NCBI GenBank assembly: GCA_903828035.1
Contig: CAIKKV010000080.1
Span: 1-10,811, forward strand
Length of the DNA stretch: 10,811 bases
Source: an uncultured bacterium
Lineage (GTDB): Bacteria; Verrucomicrobiota; Kiritimatiellia; CAIKKV01
Direction: 5' to 3'
Positions 1 through 4,948 of the stretch are shown here, piece after piece (within the stretch, counting starts at the first letter, position 1; each line of letters starts with the position of its first letter). The notes under the pieces are model-generated. The model saw only the letters and a list, made by a program, of their open reading frames with translations. It ran no database searches and was not told where the DNA came from. The position numbers and the translations under genes were made by a program.

Positions 1-2177
1 CAGGTGTTTCCATGCATGTCAAACAGGCCCCAGGCGTTGGGTGCGTAGCTGCCAACAGGCACGGTTTTCCACATGTGGACACCGCTGACGTTCACCACGT
101 CGCCCACCGTTGAATCGTATTCATAAACCCCGTCGAAGTTGGCCATTCCGGATCGCAGGGCTGTCCCGTAGTGAAAAACCGTTGTCGTTCCCGCGCGGCA
201 GGCGTACTCCCACTCGGCTTCCGTCGGCAGCCGGTAGGACCAGCCTTCCGGCAGGCAGCCCCACTGGCGCTCCCGCAGCGTCAGCCGCCGGCAGTATTCC
301 ATGGCGTTCGCCCAGGTCACCCGCTCCACCGGGCGGTTGGTGACGCCCGAAAAATAACTGGGGTTGTTGCTCATCAGGGCGGTGTATTCGGCCTGGGTGA
401 TCTCGTATTTTCCGATTTTATAGGGGTAGCTGATGGTGACGTCGGTCTGCGGGCCTTCCCAGGAGGCGACCAGGTCCGCAGGCGCGCTTCCCATGAGAAA
501 GGAGCCGGCGGGGATGTCCGAAAGGGCGGGGAACAGGGGCGTGATCTCATGCCGGAGGTCCGGCGCCATCACGCTGGAAACCCGCATCCGCATGGTGCGC
601 ACGTCCTCTTCTTCCGGAACGTGGAAGACAAAGGAGGCCTCTTCATGGTGGGCGACATAAAGGCGATCGGCCGGAGCCGCTCCTTCCCACTGAATGCCGG
701 TTATCGGGGTTCCATCCCCGCGAAACGCCTCAGCCCGGTATCGATCCGGCTGGACCAGGGCCGGCGTGTTGTTCGTGGCGCCCAGGTGGGCGATAATGGT
801 GAGACGGAAGGTGCGGTTGCTCAGGGCGGTCCATGAGATTTCGGGGCCAAACGCCAGGGACCGCGTCACTGTGTTTGAATTGTAGTCGCGCCCGATCAGC
901 GTGACCGTTCGGGGCCCTTTGGGGTCGCCCAGGTAGGCCGCCGTATTCCAGGCCCACCAGCAGAGGTGCCAGTTGAGCGGGTCCGGACAGGCCGCATGGA
1001 GGGACGAATAGAGGGCAAATCCCTTCGGGAGGCCTTGCGCGGGGGGCATGAGGGGCGCGATCGACGCCTCGTCCCAGGGGCGGATTTCCAGCGCCTGGCT
1101 CATCCCTTCAGCCTGAAAGGAAACCGATCGCAAGCCCAGGCGGAACTCGCCGCCGCCCGGTTTGGGCTCCCGGTCCGCAAACCGGGCAACCAGGTAGGGG
1201 GAACCGTCGAACCCGGTTTCGGCATCCGGAGTCGACTTTACGAAGGGGATTTGCCCGGGAGGAAGCCGGGTGAGGCCGCTTTCCAGGATTTCCGGCGATC
1301 GAACGCCGGCCGCCACGCGGAACATTCCGGCTGCCTGCAGCGGATCCTGGCTGCCGCCCGGCTCGGAAAGGCCCCACTGGGCCTGCGTTCCGGCCGCGCT
1401 CCGGATTTCGAAATGCAGATGGACGGGGCCTTTTGAAGGGGTTTGAAGCCGGGTGGCCAGCGGGGCGCCCCGGGCCACGTCCTGGCCGGGCGCCGCGAGC
1501 ATCACGTTCGTGTCCAGGCACAGATAGCGGGAAAACCAGCCGTCCCCATGATCCAGCACCAGGAAGGCGCCCGCTCCGGGAAGGGTTCCCTGGCAGGAAA
1601 CCACGCCGCCCCGCGAGGCGACAATCGTGACGGTGGCGGTTGTGGCCAGATCCAGGCCCCGGTGCACCTGGAGGTTGTCGCTGCCCCTCCACTCGCCATA
1701 GGTGCCCGAGACCACGCACCCGTTGGTGGGCGTCAGCGGAAACAGCCAGGCGGTGTTGGTGTCGGCCGAGGCCAGGCGGAGGGACTCGAGCTCCTGCAGC
1801 CGGGCTTCGGTGGAGCCATCGGGGCCTTGGACCAGCGTGGGCGCGGCGTACTCCGGATCGCCGAACTCGCTGATCGAGCGGCCCGGCCAGTGGGAGGCGA
1901 AGAAGAAGCCCTGTCCGGACTGTGAAACCGGCAGCATCAGGCTGTGCGGGGTGTTGGTCTGGAACAGAACCGCCGGATGGCTTTGCAGGGCGGCCATATT
2001 CGAGGCTCCGTAGACGAACAGGGCGCCGGACTCCGGGATCGGGCTCGCCGCCACGCATAAGGCGCCGGCGCCCGATTCCATCCGGAGCGAGAAATCGGCC
2101 GCGCGGCCCGTCAGCGCCAGGGCGGAAAGGGCCAGGAGGGCCATCGCGATCCGGCGGGTTGTCCGTTTGTCTTTCAT
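1..2177 (-). CDS. Secreted M23 (LytM-like) peptidase domain fused to a formylglycine-generating-enzyme-like (SUMF1) domain, partial at 3' end
   Basis: The reading frame is open from ATG at 2177 to the window edge (725 codons), so the C-terminus is missing. Residues 1-26 look like a Sec signal peptide (KDKRTTRR, a hydrophobic core rich in A and L, then GRA/AD), so the product is exported. Residues about 150-275 match the M23 metallopeptidase fold: zinc ligands HRGLD (H172, D176) and HLHFE (H253, H255, E257), plus LDHGDG at 208-213. The usual Y-x-H-L histidine is Cys220 (RYLCL), so peptidase activity is doubtful. Residues about 280-550 are unrecognised. From residue 555 (nt 515 down to 1) the protein matches the FGE-sulfatase family: IPAGSFLMGS, KYEITQAEY, RPVERVTW, RLPTEAEWEYACRAG and GLFDMHGNT at the edge. 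Such domains in PVC bacteria are often not true sulfatase activators; the decisive region lies outside. It is last in the visible cassette: its ATG overlaps the preceding stop (ATGA), with GAGG four bases upstream. Fold calls are strong; function is unsure. Confidence 0.88.
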   Translation of the reverse strand, partial: MKDKRTTRRIAMALLALSALALTGRAADFSLRMESGAGALCVAASPIPESGALFVYGASNMAALQSHPAVLFQTNTPHSLMLPVSQSGQGFFFASHWPGRSISEFGDPEYAAPTLVQGPDGSTEARLQELESLRLASADTNTAWLFPLTPTNGCVVSGTYGEWRGSDNLQVHRGLDLATTATVTIVASRGGVVSCQGTLPGAGAFLVLDHGDGWFSRYLCLDTNVMLAAPGQDVARGAPLATRLQTPSKGPVHLHFEIRSAAGTQAQWGLSEPGGSQDPLQAAGMFRVAAGVRSPEILESGLTRLPPGQIPFVKSTPDAETGFDGSPYLVARFADREPKPGGGEFRLGLRSVSFQAEGMSQALEIRPWDEASIAPLMPPAQGLPKGFALYSSLHAACPDPLNWHLCWWAWNTAAYLGDPKGPRTVTLIGRDYNSNTVTRSLAFGPEISWTALSNRTFRLTIIAHLGATNNTPALVQPDRYRAEAFRGDGTPITGIQWEGAAPADRLYVAHHEEASFVFHVPEEEDVRTMRMRVSSVMAPDLRHEITPLFPALSDIPAGSFLMGSAPADLVASWEGPQTDVTISYPYKIGKYEITQAEYTALMSNNPSYFSGVTNRPVERVTWANAMEYCRRLTLRERQWGCLPEGWSYRLPTEAEWEYACRAGTTTVFHYGTALRSGMANFDGVYEYDSTVGDVVNVSGVHMWKTVPVGSYAPNAWGLFDMHGNT

Positions 2178-3178
2178 CCGGCCTCGTCCGGGTTTTCTTC
2201 CAGCACGCGGCGCATGAGCGCGGGAAGCTCGTCGAAGTCGCGGCCCGTTTGCAGGCGGTAGCAGCGGCAGCGGTGAACGAGCGCGGCCAGCGCATCCAGG
2301 TGGGCCTGGGCGGACCCGGGCTCCGTGCGCAGCACGTTGCAGACGATCTGGAGAAGGGCCTCGCCTTTGGGCATCGGGGCGATGACGCTGCGATCCGCCC
2401 CGGAGGGGCTCGGGAACACCAGGAGTTCGGGCCGGCACTCCCAGCAGGGGGCGAGGCCGTACAGGGAGGTGGCGGAGAAGGCCTGCTTGGGGCGCCCCCC
2501 GGCTCCGGGCGACCGGGCCAGCGCGCTCAATTCGGGGAAAAAGGCAACGGTCTGGTCGGTGATGTCCGCCTCATCCGGGAAGGCCAGGACGTGCAGATCC
2601 CCCCCGGCTGTTCCCGGGGCGGCCAAAAACACCGTGTCATCGCCGAGGAAATGGAAGCCGCCCCGGACCAGGGCCAGGGCAAGCGTGGTCTTGCCGCTTC
2701 CGCTGGCGCCCGCCAGGAGGATTCCCTTGCCGCCGGCGGCGACGCCGGCCGCGTGCACCATGTAGAGCCCCTGCCGCTTGAGCAGTTCGGCCAGCGGGAT
2801 GGTGAAGAGGGGGTGCGAAACCAGCCACGGGGCCCGCGGGTCGGAGCCGAGGTAGGAGACGCTGACACGCCGGGTTCGCGTGTCGCACAGCGCCCGCCCG
2901 CGATCGGACAGGTTGACGTAGAGCAGCTGCGAGTCGTCGAAATAGAGGACTTCGCCCATCTCCGGCCCGAGAATGGGGCGGGCCTGCCCCGGGGGGCGCC
3001 GGGCCACATGACGGGCGCTGTCGGGAACCGCGTGAAAGGTGAAATGGATGTCGGGCGGTTGGCCCGGGGGGGCGACCTGGAAATGGCCAAGCCGGGGGCG
3101 CAGGCTGTCCTGCAGGGCGGCATCGCCCTCGAGGGTCAGCTTCAGGCCGTGAAACAGATAGTCGCACGTGGTTTTCAT
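2174..3178 (-). CDS. HPr kinase/phosphorylase-like P-loop protein (HprK-related, RiPP-cluster type)
   Basis: 334 residues from ATG at 3178. A Walker A loop GASGSGKTT lies at 157-165, preceded by VHAAGV at 141-146 and the strand KGILLAG, then LGDD at 178-181 as a likely Walker B/metal site. This order (His-Ala-Ala-Gly, P-loop, D-D) is the C-terminal core of HprK and of the HprK-related kinases found beside PqqD and B2 genes in lasso and other RiPP clusters, where the studied ones phosphorylate the precursor peptide. Residues 1-130 are not recognisable and may bind substrate. Canonical HPr kinase/phosphorylase is unlikely given the neighbours, and no PTS gene is seen. The longer open frame upstream to 3610 is ignored because it lies inside the B2-like gene; ATG 3178 overlaps that gene's stop (ATGA) and has GAGG four bases upstream. 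Its own stop overlaps the start of the M23/FGE gene the same way. Family call is firm; the phosphorylated substrate is unknown. Confidence 0.87.
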   Translation of the reverse strand: MKTTCDYLFHGLKLTLEGDAALQDSLRPRLGHFQVAPPGQPPDIHFTFHAVPDSARHVARRPPGQARPILGPEMGEVLYFDDSQLLYVNLSDRGRALCDTRTRRVSVSYLGSDPRAPWLVSHPLFTIPLAELLKRQGLYMVHAAGVAAGGKGILLAGASGSGKTTLALALVRGGFHFLGDDTVFLAAPGTAGGDLHVLAFPDEADITDQTVAFFPELSALARSPGAGGRPKQAFSATSLYGLAPCWECRPELLVFPSPSGADRSVIAPMPKGEALLQIVCNVLRTEPGSAQAHLDALAALVHRCRCYRLQTGRDFDELPALMRRVLEENPDEAG

Positions 3179-3681
3179 GCGACCTCGCGCGCGGCGGCTT
3201 TTTTCCCGGGAAGCGGCCCCGATAGCGTGTAAATCGGAACAAAGGCCAGGCTCGGGTCGCTCTGCTCGAGGAACGCCTCGCCCTCCCGGAGCAGCCAGCA
3301 ATGGCCCGGATGCGGGATGAGCTCGCCCTGCCGGGAGGCGGCGCCGAAACAGAGATCCACGTCCACTCCGGCTTTTCGCAGGAAATAGTAGAGCGTCAGG
3401 CCGCGGGTCAGGCAGCTGGATCGGAGGAGGGGTGAGCCGAAGGCGAGGGCCGCGTCCACGCATTCTACGATGGCGTCGATTTGTTCGGGGGGGACGATTC
3501 CGCTTCCGGGAGCGGCCCGGTTTTTCAGCCAGCGGCCCAGGCCGGAAAGATTCAGGCGGAAAAGGGGCGGCGCCACGGCCGCGAACAGGCAGGCGCGAAA
3601 AAACAACCACCCCTGACCGGCGTCAGCTGCCTGCCGGAGGAGGGCCTGTTTACGCTGGATTTTGTTCCACCAGGTTTTCAT
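3175..3681 (-). CDS. Lasso-peptide-B2-like transglutaminase-fold protein
   Basis: 168 residues. The core SSCLTRGLTLYYFLRKAG (from residue 88) followed by PGHCWLL (125-131) matches the transglutaminase-like superfamily used by lasso peptide B2 leader peptidases (Cys-His-Asp triad). Cys90 and His127 are the expected nucleophile and base; Asp142 is a candidate third residue. The hydrophobic stretch 25-42 (WLFFRACLFAAVAPPLFR) and the Trp-rich N-terminus resemble the N-terminal region of B2 proteins. In the known pathway, B2 receives the precursor from the PqqD-like B1 protein and cleaves off the leader. B1-like and kinase-like genes flank it here, which supports this role, but no precursor or cyclase is visible. 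The start at 3681 lies inside the preceding pqqD-like gene (32-base overlap) and lacks a clear Shine-Dalgarno; no later Met is present before the core, so it is the best available start. It probably depends on translation of the upstream gene. Confidence 0.88.
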   Translation of the reverse strand: MKTWWNKIQRKQALLRQAADAGQGWLFFRACLFAAVAPPLFRLNLSGLGRWLKNRAAPGSGIVPPEQIDAIVECVDAALAFGSPLLRSSCLTRGLTLYYFLRKAGVDVDLCFGAASRQGELIPHPGHCWLLREGEAFLEQSDPSLAFVPIYTLSGPLPGKKAAAREVA

Positions 3682-3937
3682 GGATAAGGTTGGTCAACAG
3701 TTCCGTTAGGTCGCGTTCAACAACGTCCAGAGGGGCCTCGTATTCGAGGCTGATGATCGCCGCGGTTTCCGATACCGTGCGGCTGCCATCGCACAACTCC
3801 CAGATGCGCCCGCCCACCTCGTTCAGGGCGAAGTAGCGCCCGGTGTGCAAGCTGAGCAGCACCACGGTTCCGTCCGCTTCCTGCTTGAGAATACGCTCCC
3901 GTCGCCGTAATCGCATGTGCGGGGATAAAGCATTCAT
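3650..3937 (-). CDS. PqqD-family peptide-binding protein (RiPP recognition element, B1-like)
   Basis: 95 residues, typical PqqD length. The family signature is clear: GTVVLLSLHTGRYFALNEVG (23-42) then RIWELCDGSRTV, with the LNE-G-x-x-IW pattern at 38-46, followed by an acidic helical half ending DLTELLTNLIHENLV. PqqD-like domains form a small winged helix-turn-helix that grips the leader of a ribosomally made peptide and presents it to a modifying enzyme; in lasso clusters the stand-alone form is B1 and partners B2. Gene order (B1-like, B2-like, kinase-like) fits that. ATG 3937 is chosen because it lies 9 bases after a strong -10 box; an in-frame ATG at 3916 (residue 8) is the alternative and also lacks a Shine-Dalgarno. 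First gene of the cassette. GC around its two ends is clearly lower than in neighbouring genes. Confidence 0.9.
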   Translation of the reverse strand: MNALSPHMRLRRRERILKQEADGTVVLLSLHTGRYFALNEVGGRIWELCDGSRTVSETAAIISLEYEAPLDVVERDLTELLTNLIHENLVEQNPA

Positions 3938-3984
3938 GGAATTATTAGTATACTCGGATTTATCTATAAACACAAGATGTGTCT
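3938..3984 (-). promoter_or_regulatory. Sigma70-type promoter of the PqqD/B2/HprK cassette
   Basis: Read on the minus strand: -35 TTGTGT (3975-3970), exactly 17 bases, then -10 TATACT (3952-3947). The -10 ends 9 bases before the ATG at 3937, so transcription should begin within a few bases of the start codon, giving a leaderless or near-leaderless mRNA; no Shine-Dalgarno is present. The gap is AT-rich: I count 51 G+C in 3901-4020 (about 43 %), against over 60 % in surrounding genes. It implies the cassette can be transcribed independently of the upstream esterase/nucleotidyltransferase pair. No terminator hairpin is evident in the gap. Confidence 0.7.
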
Positions 3985-4938
3985 TCAGCCGGAAAAGCTT
4001 GTTTTTGCCAGATAGGCCGAGGTGCTGTAGCCGTCCACCAGGGGGCAGAAGTCCACCCGGCCGCCCCACTGATGGAGCAGCGCCTCTTCATGGCGCACCC
4101 GCTCCGGTTCGCGCGAGCCCCCTTTGATGTGGAGGGGCGGCTTCAGCGCGGCGAGCAGGGCCAGCGGCTCGTCCTCGTCGAAGGCATAGACCTCGGCCAC
4201 GGAGCGCAGGGCGAGCAGGGCGGCCCGGCGGAAGGCGAAGGGAAAGACGGGCCGGCGGGGCCCTTTGTAGCGGCGGATGGAGGCGTCGCTGTTGATCAGC
4301 AAGGTTACCGGCCCCGCCAGGCGCGCGGCCTGGTCGAGAAACCGCAGGTGGCCGATGTGCAGGATGTCGAAGCAGCCGTTGACGGTGGCGGCGGGGCGGG
4401 GGGCCCCGGGCCCGGGCGCCGGTTCCGCCGCGAAGAAGGGCGGCAGCGTGACGGGCGTGCGCCCTTCGCGGGCCGCCGCCTGGATGTCGGCGGTCCGACA
4501 GCCGGGAAGAAAGGGGAGCTCTTTATCAAGGGAGGAAAGACCGATCGCGGCGGCGGCCACCGGGCCATCGCCGGGAAGGGCGCAGCCCGCCCGGGTGTAG
4601 GGCGCAAGCGCCTGGAACAGGGCGGTTGCCTCGGCGAGGCGGCCGGGGGCCGCCGCCGCGGGCTGGCGAAGGAAGGGGATGGCGGCGAGACGATCGGGAA
4701 GGGGGTAAACGGTTCCGCCACGGCTTGACTGGGAGGGCGACGCCCCGTCCTCCTCCACCACGACCACCAGGGCGCTTCCCGGGGCGGCCGCCTGGCGCAG
4801 GGCCGCCAGGTTGCCGGGCTGGAGGATTTCGAACGTGCCGGTGAGGACGGTCACCGCTTCGGGACCGGCCGGCAGGCGGCGGCGCCAGGCGGCCGCCTCG
4901 GCCGGCGTGTTCAGAACCGTTGTCGCATCCTGGGGCAT
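3985..4938 (-). CDS. Tandem nucleotidyltransferase: degenerate N-terminal copy plus HldE/RfaE C-terminal-like adenylyltransferase domain
   Basis: 317 residues from ATG 4938. The C-terminal half (about 184-317) is a typical cytidylyltransferase-like domain close to heptose-1-phosphate adenylyltransferase (HldE C-terminal/RfaE2): NGCFDILHIGHLRFLDQA (187-204) with the catalytic HxGH (H194, H197), then NSDASIRRYKGPRRP, FDEDEPL, HIKGG and a final DGYSTSAYL. It should transfer a nucleotide to a sugar-1-phosphate or similar phosphorylated substrate in the cytoplasm; which one is not shown. Residues 30-90 align to the same pattern (LTGTFEILQPGN, VVVVEEDGAS, DRLAAIPFL) but HxGH has become QPGN, so this half looks catalytically dead. 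A Pro/Ala/Gly linker (171-183) separates the halves. The start is set by AGGGA beginning within the upstream stop codon; the open frame to 5061 overlaps the esterase. It follows the esterase by 10 bases, so the two are probably co-transcribed. Domain identity is firm, substrate unknown. Confidence 0.87.
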   Translation of the reverse strand: MPQDATTVLNTPAEAAAWRRRLPAGPEAVTVLTGTFEILQPGNLAALRQAAAPGSALVVVVEEDGASPSQSSRGGTVYPLPDRLAAIPFLRQPAAAAPGRLAEATALFQALAPYTRAGCALPGDGPVAAAAIGLSSLDKELPFLPGCRTADIQAAAREGRTPVTLPPFFAAEPAPGPGAPRPAATVNGCFDILHIGHLRFLDQAARLAGPVTLLINSDASIRRYKGPRRPVFPFAFRRAALLALRSVAEVYAFDEDEPLALLAALKPPLHIKGGSREPERVRHEEALLHQWGGRVDFCPLVDGYSTSAYLAKTSFSG

Positions 4939-4948
4939 GGGACCGTCC

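Noticed and set aside
1922..3232. Plus-strand open frame (436 codons) opposite the HprK-like gene
   Set aside because: Antisense to a gene with a Walker A motif and coupled start and stop; no domain of its own.
3178..3610. Upstream extension of the HprK-like gene to 3610
   Set aside because: The extension lies wholly in the B2-like gene and is Pro/Arg-rich; ATG 3178 has a ribosome site and an ATGA overlap.
3650..4127. A lasso or other RiPP precursor peptide near the PqqD-like gene
   Set aside because: The 47-base gap is taken up by the promoter, and no short frame nearby has a start, ribosome site and leader/core pattern. A precursor outside the window remains possible.
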